A stretch of 64,000 nucleotides of DNA from Pseudothermotoga sp. GTDB taxonomy: Bacteria; Thermotogota; Thermotogae; Thermotogales; DSM-5069. The stretch is taken from contig JANXCS010000001.1 of NCBI GenBank assembly GCA_025060105.1, forward strand, positions 166,282-230,281, in the 5' to 3' direction. The notes below the pieces were generated by a model. It was not told the DNA's origin and made no database searches. It worked only from the letters and a program-made list of their open reading frames with translations. Numbering within the stretch: the stretch's first letter is position 1; the number at the start of each line of letters is the position of its first letter. A program made the position numbers and the translations under genes. Positions 56,514 through 64,000 of the stretch are shown in pieces.

Positions 56514-57440
56514 TTATTCACGGGTGTAGCTGATGAATATCTTTTCGAAGTTCACCATCTCTTTTTCTATGCTCTCTATCTCAATGTTGTTCGATCTGAA
56601 AGTGTCGATCAAATCGTAGAGCTTTCGTGATGATGGGAGGTTTATCTGAAGTTCGATTAGATTTCCATCTTCAATCCAACCATCGAAACCTAATGCTTTG
56701 AGACGTTGCTTGGACTCGTTGTCGCAGAATAATTTTAATCGATAAGTTCTCGCGGTAAAAATGTCGACAAGCTTTTGTTTTTCTTCGCATACCACTATCT
56801 TTCCTTTGTTCATTATAGCTACGCGGTCTGCAACGGCTTCCACAAGATTCATATCGTGTGTGGAAAGCAGAATCGTTTTGCCCTGCTCTTTCAACGATCT
56901 CAGGATGGATCTGAATTCTACAGCGGAGTGAACGTCCAAGCCTAGAGTAGGTTCATCCAGCAGGAGAACTTCGGTATCGCAGGCTAGGCACACAGCAATA
57001 GCGGCTTTTTGTTGTGTTCCTCTCGAGAGGGAGTGAACTAATTGATTTGCTTGTTCTTCTAGACCCACTATTGACAATATCTCGAGAGCTTTCGATTTAG
57101 TCAGTTTTTTTCCACGGATACCAGCAAAGTATCTCATGTTTTCCAACACACTCATTCGCCAATACAGATTTCTGTTGCCTTCCAAAACGGCACTGATTTG
57201 TGAAAGAGCCTTTGATCTCTCTTTGAGGACGCTATGACCTTTTATCCTTATCTCACCAGAGTCTGGAATGATCAAACCACACACGCTTTTGATTATCGTT
57301 GTTTTTCCTGCACCGTTCGGACCGAGCAGAGCAAATATTTCCCTCAGTTTGATATTGAAACTCACGTTATCTACAGCTTTAATTTTCTCTTTAGAACCTC
57401 TCTTGAAATAACTCTTAACGAGATTGAGGACTTCTACCAT
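56514..57440 (-). CDS. ABC-2 type exporter, ATP-binding protein
   Basis: 308 residues. Walker A is LLGPNGAGKTTIIKSVCGL (about 38-56), Walker B VLLLDEPTLGLDVHS. The signature reads LSRGTQQKAAIAVCLA instead of LSGGQ, the variant typical of ABC-2 exporters. The C-terminal 80 residues are an accessory domain of unknown use. ATG 57440 follows GAGGTGGTAATCG. It pairs with the membrane protein 11 bases upstream. Substrate unknown (drug, antimicrobial, polysaccharide or lipid are all possible). Confidence 0.88.
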   Translation of the reverse strand: MVEVLNLVKSYFKRGSKEKIKAVDNVSFNIKLREIFALLGPNGAGKTTIIKSVCGLIIPDSGEIRIKGHSVLKERSKALSQISAVLEGNRNLYWRMSVLENMRYFAGIRGKKLTKSKALEILSIVGLEEQANQLVHSLSRGTQQKAAIAVCLACDTEVLLLDEPTLGLDVHSAVEFRSILRSLKEQGKTILLSTHDMNLVEAVADRVAIMNKGKIVVCEEKQKLVDIFTARTYRLKLFCDNESKQRLKALGFDGWIEDGNLIELQINLPSSRKLYDLIDTFRSNNIEIESIEKEMVNFEKIFISYTRE

Positions 57441-57451
57441 CGATTACCACC

Positions 57452-58219
57452 TCAATACTGTGAGAGGCTTCCTGAAATCATTGCGCGCTTTTCAAAATAT
57501 TTGAAGGAGATGAAACCGATTGTGAGATAGCCCAAAGCTGTACACCATAGTATCGAATGGGACACAAAATTGAATTGGTAAAACTTCACGTTGCTTATAG
57601 CTAGCGCTCGCATCATTGAGCTGGCTTGGGACATTGGAAGCAGCCTGTGCCAGAAAGAATTTGTTTCAAACATGGTGAAGAACAACGAACCGATAGTCAC
57701 AATTTGAATGAAGGAAGAAATTCTTTTGAAGATGAGCGCAATTCCTCCGAGTACCATGCCGATACCGAGTGCCGAGACAGTTCCTGCTATCAAAAGATAA
57801 AGCAACGTTGGGAGATCGAAACCTATTTTCCTGTTAGTTGTGAAAGCCACGAAGTACATAAGCGGAATGGCGAGCGCGACGTTGAAGAGAAAATCACAAA
57901 TCATTCTGAAAAACATCTGGTACTCAAAGGCTATCGGGGAAGAAAAAACTTGCTCTAGTGTACCACGTTGCGCTTCTTCGATTATTCCCCAAGCGACTCC
58001 TTGAAAAGAAAAGATGAACATGATCCACATGAAATAACCGACGATGATGCCATCTAAAGTCGAAGATAAATTCAACGTTGAACCGCCGACAGCTTTCACA
58101 CCGAAAAAGAGTAGATAGAAAAATATCAAAAATGTAGCTATGCTTGAGATGGAGTTGAAGTAATATCTTCGAAATTCTGCAAAACTTTTTTCAAAGTTTG
58201 CGAGAAATGCCCTCCACAT
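57452..58219 (-). CDS. ABC-2 type exporter, membrane protein
   Basis: 255 residues with six hydrophobic segments in the ABC2_membrane layout; IEEAQRGTLEQVFSSPIAFE (about 81-100) is the conserved cytoplasmic loop after helix 2. ATG 58219 follows GAGGGGGTTTAAAA. A consensus promoter lies just upstream (58250-58277, minus). With the ATPase it makes a two-gene exporter operon between rqcH and frr. Confidence 0.82.
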   Translation of the reverse strand: MWRAFLANFEKSFAEFRRYYFNSISSIATFLIFFYLLFFGVKAVGGSTLNLSSTLDGIIVGYFMWIMFIFSFQGVAWGIIEEAQRGTLEQVFSSPIAFEYQMFFRMICDFLFNVALAIPLMYFVAFTTNRKIGFDLPTLLYLLIAGTVSALGIGMVLGGIALIFKRISSFIQIVTIGSLFFTMFETNSFWHRLLPMSQASSMMRALAISNVKFYQFNFVSHSILWCTALGYLTIGFISFKYFEKRAMISGSLSQY

Positions 58220-58249
58220 TTTTAAACCCCCTCTTATGATTCTGAAAAA

Positions 58250-58277
58250 TATATTAGCATTTTTCTCATATTTGTCA
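58250..58277 (-). promoter_or_regulatory. Promoter of the ABC-2 exporter genes
   Basis: On the minus strand TTGACA (58277-58272), a 16-base spacer, then TAATAT (58255-58250), about 30 bases before the permease ATG. A strong-looking consensus pair, just after the rqcH stop at 58283. Confidence 0.8.
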
Positions 58278-58282
58278 AGATA

Positions 58283-59941
58283 CTACTCAAAAATTTTGAT
58301 TGATTCGGGATCGAGGGGGTTCACAAAGACGGTTTCATAGTTGGTGTAGAGGACCATGCCTGGGGGTGAGCCTTTTGGCTTATGGACATTTTTTATGAGA
58401 GTATAATCAACAGGCACATTAGAGGAATATCGAGCTTTAGAGTAATAAACAGCAATAGAAGCTGCACATAAGAGAACATGCTCTGGCACTTGTCTTCCTT
58501 CTGTGCGTATCACAACATGGGCACCAGGAGATTGTTGAACGTGTAACCATACATCAGAATCGCTAGCTTTTTTAATGAGCGCTTCATTCTGTTTGTTGTT
58601 CTTACCTACTAAGATCGTAAAACCGTCGTAGATGAACTTCCTGAATTGCGTCTCCTTAGTCTCTTTTTGTGTTTTTTCCCTCTTGATACTACTTTTTTGA
58701 ATGAGATCGACCTCGGCGAGTTCTTCTTCTATCTCCTCAAGATCTTCCAACGTTTCAGCTGCTTCGACTGTGTAACGCATTTGCTCTAAATATTGATTTT
58801 CATTCTGAAGCTTCTGAATCCTTGTTCTGAGTATTTGATCCTTTTCTCTCAATTTTTTATAACGCTCAAAATACATTTGTGCACTCTGTTTCACATTCTT
58901 GCCCTCCATTAGTGGTACAACCACGGTCTGGTTGGTCTCCCAATCCACACACAAGACTTGTTCACCTTTTCTGTCTTTTTCACTCACGTACTTGAGCAAT
59001 TCCCCGTATCGTTTGTAAATTTCTGCTTTTTCACACTCCTTCAGCTCTTCTAATAAGGTATCTAGTAAGCGCTGCTGTTTTTTTAATTGCTCATCAATCA
59101 CTCTTAAGAGTTTTTGGCGCAATCTGTCCATCCTAGTTTTCCTTAAATTCCAATTGTAAGCTTCGTCCACAGCACGTGAAACTGAACTGTATTCTGAAAG
59201 CGGTTCCCCGAGGGTTTTCAAAGGATAAGCGAAGACAAAACGCTTTCCATCGATTTCGTAGACATAACATGGTGATTTTTCAAAATCATCGATGATAGAA
59301 ACAATAGCCAGTTTTAATGCTACTTTTTCTTTCTCGTTGAGTGAACTGAGTGGTTTATCATCAACGAACGCGCGTTGAAGAACTTCTTGAGCGGTTAATT
59401 TAGAGAACCCAGCAATGCTTTCTACGATGTACTTGGATAGCATCGTATTGCCTTCAAATTTCAATTCGCGTTCTTCAAGAAGATTCACTTTCGTTGGTTT
59501 AAGCACATATGCGTTGTTTTTCTCTACGAAAGATCTGAAATCGTCGAGCACCAAGCCATTCTCAACCAAGATCAAGTTCGATCGGCTGCCAAAAAGTTCA
59601 ACATAAAGTTCATACTCGTGCTTGTTTCCTGTCTCGTCTATTTTGTCGAAGGTGAAGCAAACTATTCTATCCAAATCTACTTGCCTCACATCTTTCAATC
59701 TAGCGTTTCTAAGACGCGCTCGTGCAAATGTAACGAAGGTAGATAGATTCTGGTTAGAAAAATCTTCTTTCTCTGCGAGACATACATGAGTAAAGCCAGA
59801 TTCAACACAGATCCTCACCGTGGCATGTTGAAAGATCAAATAGATACAGAACTGCCCGGATTGATGGATTTGCCTAAGAGTTTCTCCTCTCAGATTGGAA
59901 AATTCGCAAACTAATTTTCGAAGTACGAACGCGTCGATCAT
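58283..59941 (-). CDS. rqcH: Rqc2 homologue RqcH (NFACT family)
   Basis: 552 residues. RqcH binds stalled 50S-peptidyl-tRNA and adds C-terminal Ala tails that mark the chain for degradation. The NFACT-N domain (about 1-200) has the Asp-Arg pair at 91-92 in VRQVDLDRIVCFTF, needed for tailing in studied members. A long coiled coil (about 270-410) and an NFACT-R domain with DSDVWLHVQQSPGAHVVIRT (about 460-479) follow. The ATG at 59941 overlaps the nfo stop region; its ribosome binding site is weak. Start placement is supported by the MIDAFVLRKLVCE opening typical of the family. Confidence 0.92.
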   Translation of the reverse strand: MIDAFVLRKLVCEFSNLRGETLRQIHQSGQFCIYLIFQHATVRICVESGFTHVCLAEKEDFSNQNLSTFVTFARARLRNARLKDVRQVDLDRIVCFTFDKIDETGNKHEYELYVELFGSRSNLILVENGLVLDDFRSFVEKNNAYVLKPTKVNLLEERELKFEGNTMLSKYIVESIAGFSKLTAQEVLQRAFVDDKPLSSLNEKEKVALKLAIVSIIDDFEKSPCYVYEIDGKRFVFAYPLKTLGEPLSEYSSVSRAVDEAYNWNLRKTRMDRLRQKLLRVIDEQLKKQQRLLDTLLEELKECEKAEIYKRYGELLKYVSEKDRKGEQVLCVDWETNQTVVVPLMEGKNVKQSAQMYFERYKKLREKDQILRTRIQKLQNENQYLEQMRYTVEAAETLEDLEEIEEELAEVDLIQKSSIKREKTQKETKETQFRKFIYDGFTILVGKNNKQNEALIKKASDSDVWLHVQQSPGAHVVIRTEGRQVPEHVLLCAASIAVYYSKARYSSNVPVDYTLIKNVHKPKGSPPGMVLYTNYETVFVNPLDPESIKIFE

Positions 59942-60790
59942 TCATACCAGTCCTATGATTTCTTTGACTTTGTTTATGTCTTGAGCATGTTCGGTTTCGT
60001 CACCCGGTGTTTCTAGTATCCATGGAACTTTCTGGATCTCTTCGAAGCTCAGAAAAACTTTAAAACCTCTCTCTCCTATGAATCCCTTCCCTATGTTTTC
60101 ATGCCTGTCTGTGGGCTGACCAAGTGGTGCTTTGGAATCATTTAAGTGGATCATTTTCAATTTGTTAAGCCCGATTTTGACATCGATCTCATGCAATAGT
60201 CTCTGGACACCATCTTTGGTGGTGATATCGTAACCCGAGTCAAATCCGTGGCAAGTATCGTAGGTGATGCCGATCCTGCTAGGATCGCACGATGAGTCTA
60301 TGATTCTCTTCATTTGATCGAAATTGTATCCAATGTTTCCACCCTTTGGGGATACATTTTCCAAAAGTAGCATCGTTTGTTCTGTGTTCCTTAAAAACTC
60401 ATCAATCGCACTTACGATGCGCTTGAAACCGAATTCTTCACCTGCCCCAGTATGACTACCAGGATGCACATTGAGAAATTTTATACCTAGAGCTTCGCAA
60501 ATCTTACCTTCCACTATCAGTAGTTGAACTGATTTGGTCCAATTTTCATCGTTGGGACTGGCAAGGTTTATGAGATAACCTGTGTGGCAAAAAGCATCGT
60601 TGAAATCGATACCATATTTTTCCATAGCAGATTTGAAAAGTTCACAGCTCCTTTTCGAAGGTATTCTGGCGCTCCACATTCGTGGGCTGTGCGGAAATAT
60701 TTGAAAACAATTGCCACCTATCTGTACTGTTAACTCTGGAACCTTTTCAAATCCCTCACTAATTGGCATGTGCGCGCCGATCTTTATCAA
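59942..60790 (-). CDS. nfo: Endonuclease IV (AP endonuclease)
   Basis: 282 residues. Cuts DNA at abasic sites, using three zinc ions. KIGAHMPISEGFEKVP opens the TIM barrel; LLLENVSPKGGNIGYNFDQM, GITYDTCHGFDSGYD (HxFxxGYD) and MIHLNDSKAPLGQPTDRHEN carry the metal His, Asp and Glu ligands. I start at TTG 60790 because AGGTG lies six bases before it and the product MIKIGAHMP is the typical family start; GTG 60799 and ATG 60796 sit on top of that site. It abuts rqcH directly. Divergent DUF72 gene begins 47 bases away. Confidence 0.93.
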   Translation of the reverse strand: MIKIGAHMPISEGFEKVPELTVQIGGNCFQIFPHSPRMWSARIPSKRSCELFKSAMEKYGIDFNDAFCHTGYLINLASPNDENWTKSVQLLIVEGKICEALGIKFLNVHPGSHTGAGEEFGFKRIVSAIDEFLRNTEQTMLLLENVSPKGGNIGYNFDQMKRIIDSSCDPSRIGITYDTCHGFDSGYDITTKDGVQRLLHEIDVKIGLNKLKMIHLNDSKAPLGQPTDRHENIGKGFIGERGFKVFLSFEEIQKVPWILETPGDETEHAQDINKVKEIIGLV

Positions 60791-60837
60791 ATTCATCACC
60801 TGTAGAGAATGATAACATAGTCCCTGGAGGTATTACA

Positions 60838-61632
60838 TTGATATACGTAGGTACAAGTGGTTATTCTTTCCCAGATTGGATAGGTGAGGTTTATCCAAAG
60901 GACATTTCTAAACCTGATATGCTGAAATACTACTGTCATGTATGGAGCTTCAACGCTGTAGAACTGAACTTTACTTATTACGCATCACCTAGTTACAAAA
61001 CAATCGTATCGATGCTTAGGAGAACACCTAGTCACTTTGTTTTTTCCGTTAAATTACCAGCCTCGGTCACGCATGAAGGTTGGAAATCACAAAGTTTTCC
61101 ACAAGACGATGTGAAAAAATTACTCGACGCCTTAATTCCCATGGTCGAGGAAAACAGATTGAAAATGTTACTCGCACAGTTTCCATATTCATTCAGGGAC
61201 ACACCTGAAAATAGACAATATCTGCAGCTGATTCGTGAGAAGATAGGGCTACCGACGGCTGTCGAGTTCAGACACTCTTCTTGGAACAACGAAGGAATAT
61301 ACAAATTATTGGAATCCTGCGGTTTTACTTTCGTGGTTGTTGACGAACCAAACTTGCGTGAATTGTTTCCATACGTTCCTATTACCACCAGTGATAAAGC
61401 TTATTTCAGGTTCCATGGGAGAAACAAAAATTGGTTCACAGCAACTGAAGGGGAACGTTACAATTACAAATATAGTGTGGAAGAGATCAGCAATTTTGCG
61501 AAAGATGTCATCAGACTGGCGCAGAGAGCTTCGGATGTTTTCGTATTTTTCAACAACTGCTATCGGGGCAATGCCGTTCGAGATGCTATAAACCTGCGTC
61601 ATATCATTGAAAACATTCTTTTTGAAAGCTGA
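60838..61632 (+). CDS. DUF72 family protein
   Basis: 264 residues, a TIM-barrel-like protein of unknown function, often near DNA repair genes. It starts IYVGTSGYSFPDWIGEVYPK, with LNFTYYASPSYKTIVSMLRR and AVEFRHSSWNNEGIYKLLES later, and ends with VFFNNCYRGNAVRDAINLRH, all family blocks. The TTG at 60838 follows CTGGAGGTATTACA; the in-frame ATG at 60763 would run back through the nfo start and was rejected. It diverges from nfo. About 175 bases separate it from acpP. Confidence 0.88.
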   Translation: MIYVGTSGYSFPDWIGEVYPKDISKPDMLKYYCHVWSFNAVELNFTYYASPSYKTIVSMLRRTPSHFVFSVKLPASVTHEGWKSQSFPQDDVKKLLDALIPMVEENRLKMLLAQFPYSFRDTPENRQYLQLIREKIGLPTAVEFRHSSWNNEGIYKLLESCGFTFVVVDEPNLRELFPYVPITTSDKAYFRFHGRNKNWFTATEGERYNYKYSVEEISNFAKDVIRLAQRASDVFVFFNNCYRGNAVRDAINLRHIIENILFES

Positions 61633-61744
61633 TTCTGACACTTTCAATGCTGTGTCGAACTTGAAATTTCCTCGCAAAAGGTGATGTGTGTTACCCTCTA
61701 TCTTTCTACTGTCATAAAAAATACAAAGGAAGAAAAAAACTCAT

Positions 61745-61773
61745 TTGACGGAATTCTGCTCCCAATCTATAAT
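61745..61773 (+). promoter_or_regulatory. acpP promoter
   Basis: TTGACG (61745-61750), exactly 17 bases, then TATAAT (61768-61773). It lies 37 bases before the acpP ATG and is the cleanest -35/-10 pair in the window after the rRNA promoter. The stretch 61633-61744 shows nothing else. Confidence 0.85.
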
Positions 61774-61809
61774 TTCTGCTGAACACTCGGTTATTGGGAG
61801 GTCGGAAAA

Positions 61810-62052
61810 ATGGACCGAAAAGAAATTCTTGCAATGGTAAACAAAATATTGTCGGATAAGCTTGGAGTCAAAGAGAGCCAGATCAAAGAAGAAAGTAAGC
61901 TTATCGATGACCTGGGAGCAGATTCTTTGGATCTCGTTGATCTGGTTATGGCCTTCGAAGAGGAATTTGGTGTTAAAATCGCCGATGACAAGCTTCAAAA
62001 AATTTCTACAGTGAAAGATATAGTTGATTATATAGTCAAAGCGAAAGCTTGA
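61810..62052 (+). CDS. acpP: Acyl carrier protein
   Basis: 80 residues. Carries growing fatty acids on a phosphopantetheine arm. The attachment Ser is in LGADSLDLVDLVMAFEEEFG (about 35-54), and the strong acidity of helices II and III is standard. ATG 61810 follows TTGGGAGGTCGGAAAA. It stands alone on the plus strand, apart from fab genes; its 3' end overlaps the convergent propeller-like gene by 17 bases, so the two transcripts run into each other. Confidence 0.97.
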   Translation: MDRKEILAMVNKILSDKLGVKESQIKEESKLIDDLGADSLDLVDLVMAFEEEFGVKIADDKLQKISTVKDIVDYIVKAKA

Positions 62053-63037
62053 TCAAATAAAGTTCTCCAGAATCAGAACATAGAACAATTAGTCTTTCAT
62101 CAGCTGTTTTGCACATCTCTACAGCATAATCACCAATCTTTATTGTTTCGATTTTTCCAGATCCGGAATCAACGAGGTAGAGTTCGCCAGGTGCATGGTT
62201 GAGTGCAATAATCGTACCACGTATTTGCTCTAATCGATGTGTTGGATTGGGTAATTCTAGATATTTTCTGATCTTTCCAGAATGGTCAAGCAGGGTTATT
62301 CTTGGTTGTGCAAGGCTTGTGACTACTATGAAATCTTCCGTGACGAGCATATCACGAGCTAAATCGTCCAAGTTTTGCTGCCAGAGTATTCTGCCAGATG
62401 AATCGAGACAGGCGAGTTTACCGTCCATATACCCAAGTAAATAAATTTTTCCGAGCTTTTGTACACATTTGATTGGGGTTCTGAAATCTCTGATAGAAAC
62501 AATCTTCCTCTCCGAACCGATAAATTCGAGCGTCTTGTCCATAGCATAATAGTAAAGATACACAATATTTTCTCCCACTATTTCAAAGTACAGTGTGGGA
62601 GAATCAAAAACGAATTTATCCTTTACCTGTAGTGTTTCAAGATCTATCACATACAAGCTAGGTTCCTTAGAACACACAACGTAGAGGTTTCTTTGAGCTA
62701 TTTTTGCTACTGTGGGATAGTTTCCAACTTGGATTCGTTTCACAAATTTTCCAAAGATTGTGTAAACGACCACACTTTCTCTATGGTAATCGTTCACATA
62801 TACGTTTCCAGCATGGTGAACCGCCCAGGTTGGGTAAGAAAGACCTGACGATATTTCTGAAAGGAACTGACCCGTATCGGTGAGGATCAAAACTGAAGCT
62901 GGCCTAGATCTAACTAGGCAAATGATACCCTCGTTGAGGGTCATCTTTGTATATCCGTAACCCACACCAATTGGTATGATCTCGTGTGCGAAGAGAAAAC
63001 ACGAAAAAAGGGGGAAGATGAGAACGAGTTTTTTCAT
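62036..63037 (-). CDS. Exported beta-propeller-like protein
   Basis: 333 residues with a signal peptide (KKLVLIFPLFSCFLFAHE; cleavage near residue 17). The mature chain is a series of short beta repeats of the kind VVYTIFGKFVKRIQVGNYPT or LYVIDLETLQVKDKFVFDSP, about 40 residues each, suggesting a six- or seven-bladed propeller. No enzyme motif. I do not recognise a family. The ATG at 63037 overlaps the mraY stop by four bases, so it is made with a peptidoglycan gene. The 3' end overlaps acpP. Possible roles: cell-wall or membrane-surface scaffold; this is a guess. Confidence 0.7.
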   Translation of the reverse strand: MKKLVLIFPLFSCFLFAHEIIPIGVGYGYTKMTLNEGIICLVRSRPASVLILTDTGQFLSEISSGLSYPTWAVHHAGNVYVNDYHRESVVVYTIFGKFVKRIQVGNYPTVAKIAQRNLYVVCSKEPSLYVIDLETLQVKDKFVFDSPTLYFEIVGENIVYLYYYAMDKTLEFIGSERKIVSIRDFRTPIKCVQKLGKIYLLGYMDGKLACLDSSGRILWQQNLDDLARDMLVTEDFIVVTSLAQPRITLLDHSGKIRKYLELPNPTHRLEQIRGTIIALNHAPGELYLVDSGSGKIETIKIGDYAVEMCKTADERLIVLCSDSGELYLIKLSL

Positions 63038-63942
63038 CCCAACCTTTCTCCAAGCAGAACAAAAACTGAGATTGTCAAATTAACTAGTGAGAAAATCTGT
63101 ACTATTCTCTCCTCGCGCCAACCGATCAGCTCGAAATGATGATGGATCGGAGACATTTTGAAGACTCTTTTTTTGAACAACTTGTAACTGCTCACTTGTA
63201 TCATCACACTGAGAGTTTCAATGATAAAAACGCTCGAGCAAAGTAATGCGATCATCTCAGTAGATGTTCTGATGGAGACAACGGCTATCAGAGCGCCGAG
63301 CGTTAATGAGCCTGTATCACCCATGATTATCTTCGCAGGTTTGATGTTGTAAAAGAGAAACGCCATGAGACATAACGAGAGTAAAATCAGTGAATCTGCA
63401 TGCTTTCCGACTAAGAACCAATACGGAATGGCTATCGTGAGGAACACACTCGCCGCAAGACCGTCCAAACCATCAGTCAGATTCGATGCATTGCTAAGAC
63501 CCGTTATCAACAGAATAGCAAATACCCAGTAGAAGCCCCCAAGCTCTAAGCGTTTCTCAATAAACGGAATGACGATGCCAGCATTGCTTGGTTTAATCAG
63601 CAATAAAAGAACTATCGCGGAAAGAACTTGAAGTGAGAACTTCTGCCAAGCTCTTAAACCGAGCGATCTTTTTTTTATCACGCTGAGCAAATCATCTAGA
63701 AACCCTATGGCTGAAAACAGTATGATTGCGAGGGCATCTATGTGATATCCAAATATGAAGCAAGAAGTGGCGCCAAAGATTGCGAACAGTATGCCACCCA
63801 TAGTTGGAGTGCCAGCCTTGTAACCATGCAGATCTGGCCCTTCTTCTCTAATGAACTGACCTACGTGAAGTGCTTTAAAAAGCTTTATCAAAAGTGGGTA
63901 TAACAAAACACATGGAAGAAAGGTGGCAAGAAAATATTTCAT
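63034..63942 (-). CDS. mraY: Phospho-N-acetylmuramoyl-pentapeptide-transferase
   Basis: 302 residues with about ten membrane helices. It transfers phospho-MurNAc-pentapeptide to undecaprenyl phosphate, making lipid I. AGTPTMGGILFAIFGATSCF (about 44-63), SAIGFLDDLLSVIKKRSLGL with the DD pair, NASNLTDGLDGLAASVFLT and KMSPIHHHFELIGWREERIV near the C terminus are intact. ATG 63942 follows CAGGGGGAAGTACAGT and overlaps the murF stop. In most genomes murD follows; here the next gene is the exported propeller-like protein. Confidence 0.96.
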   Translation of the reverse strand: MKYFLATFLPCVLLYPLLIKLFKALHVGQFIREEGPDLHGYKAGTPTMGGILFAIFGATSCFIFGYHIDALAIILFSAIGFLDDLLSVIKKRSLGLRAWQKFSLQVLSAIVLLLLIKPSNAGIVIPFIEKRLELGGFYWVFAILLITGLSNASNLTDGLDGLAASVFLTIAIPYWFLVGKHADSLILLSLCLMAFLFYNIKPAKIIMGDTGSLTLGALIAVVSIRTSTEMIALLCSSVFIIETLSVMIQVSSYKLFKKRVFKMSPIHHHFELIGWREERIVQIFSLVNLTISVFVLLGERLG

Positions 63943-64000
63943 ACTGTACTTCCCCCTGTAAAAAGTTTCAAAACATTCTCCATGGCGATCGCACGTGATG
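63939..64000 (-). CDS. murF: murF, last 19 codons (cut by window edge)
   Basis: Only the C terminus is present: SRAIAMENVLKLFTGGSTV and stop. SRA-x-x-MEN-V is the typical end of UDP-MurNAc-tripeptide--D-Ala-D-Ala ligase, and murF normally precedes mraY. The TGA overlaps the mraY ATG (ATGA). The call rests on this short end plus context. Confidence 0.7.
   Translation of the reverse strand, partial: SRAIAMENVLKLFTGGSTV

Overview
The window looks like chromosome of a thermophilic member of the Thermotogota, close to Thermotoga or Pseudothermotoga. The reasons are: a GC-rich rRNA operon in an otherwise AT-richer background; strong AGGAGGTGA-type ribosome binding sites before almost every gene and frequent TTG/GTG starts; and proteins that resemble the Thermotoga PPi-phosphofructokinase, IndA-type pseudouridine glycosidase and endonuclease IV. 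The genus is inferred from gene content and remembered family sequences, not from a search. I see no IS element, prophage, CRISPR array or gene decay; this is compact core genome.

Layout, left to right. (1) 1-1412, minus: the 5' part of valS, preceded by two small genes that share a C-terminal domain. (2) 1.6-3.5 kb, plus: rplU with a structured leader, the L27-processing protease prp, rpmA, then rplM-rpsI. (3) 3.5-11.2 kb, plus: an information-processing run of dnaG, rpoD, phoH, a membrane HD phosphohydrolase, ybeY, a DUF1015 gene and a YugP-like membrane protease, closed by a good terminator. (4) 11.2-13.4 kb: EamA transporter, nitroreductase, psuG. (5) 13.5-15.9 kb, minus: pfkA-pyk. (6) 16.0-21.3 kb, plus: a DUF2007 gene and the complete glycine cleavage genes gcvT-H-PA-PB, a HAD-like gene and a 24-residue Lys-rich peptide. 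(7) 21.3-22.6 kb, minus: PPi-dependent phosphofructokinase. (8) 22.7-25.9 kb, plus: an attenuator-like leader followed by an acetyl-branch diaminopimelate/lysine operon. (9) 26.0-31.5 kb, plus: membrane pyrophosphatase, a third and degenerate PFK-family protein, two-subunit iron-sulfur serine dehydratase and a DUF2804 gene. (10) 31.5-36.7 kb: rRNA operon 16S-tRNA-Ile-tRNA-Ala-23S-5S with consensus promoter, processing stems and terminator. (11) 36.8-45.0 kb, minus: a nine-gene V-type ATPase operon in the Enterococcus NtpF-I-K-E-C-G-A-B-D order, with Na+-site residues in the K subunit. (12) 45.2-51.8 kb, plus: a duplicated DUF1576 membrane protein with a small partner, then a DUF3798/RbsA-like ABC transporter. 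(13) 51.8-56.5 kb, minus: frr-uppS-cdsA-alaS. (14) 56.5-60.8 kb, minus: an ABC-2 exporter, rqcH and nfo. (15) 60.8-62.1 kb, plus: DUF72 gene and acpP. (16) 62.0-64.0 kb, minus: the end of murF, mraY and an exported beta-propeller-like protein.

Taken together, the metabolic genes point to a fermentative life with unusual weight on pyrophosphate and ion gradients: ATP-PFK, PPi-PFK and a PFK relative with an altered donor site, a K+-dependent-type membrane pyrophosphatase, and a rotary ATPase with Na+-binding residues. Glycine cleavage and serine dehydratase fit amino-acid use. The best candidates for new biology are the leader at about 22755-22882 (two mutually exclusive hairpins plus a short Lys-containing peptide) and the PFK-like protein encoded directly behind the membrane pyrophosphatase.
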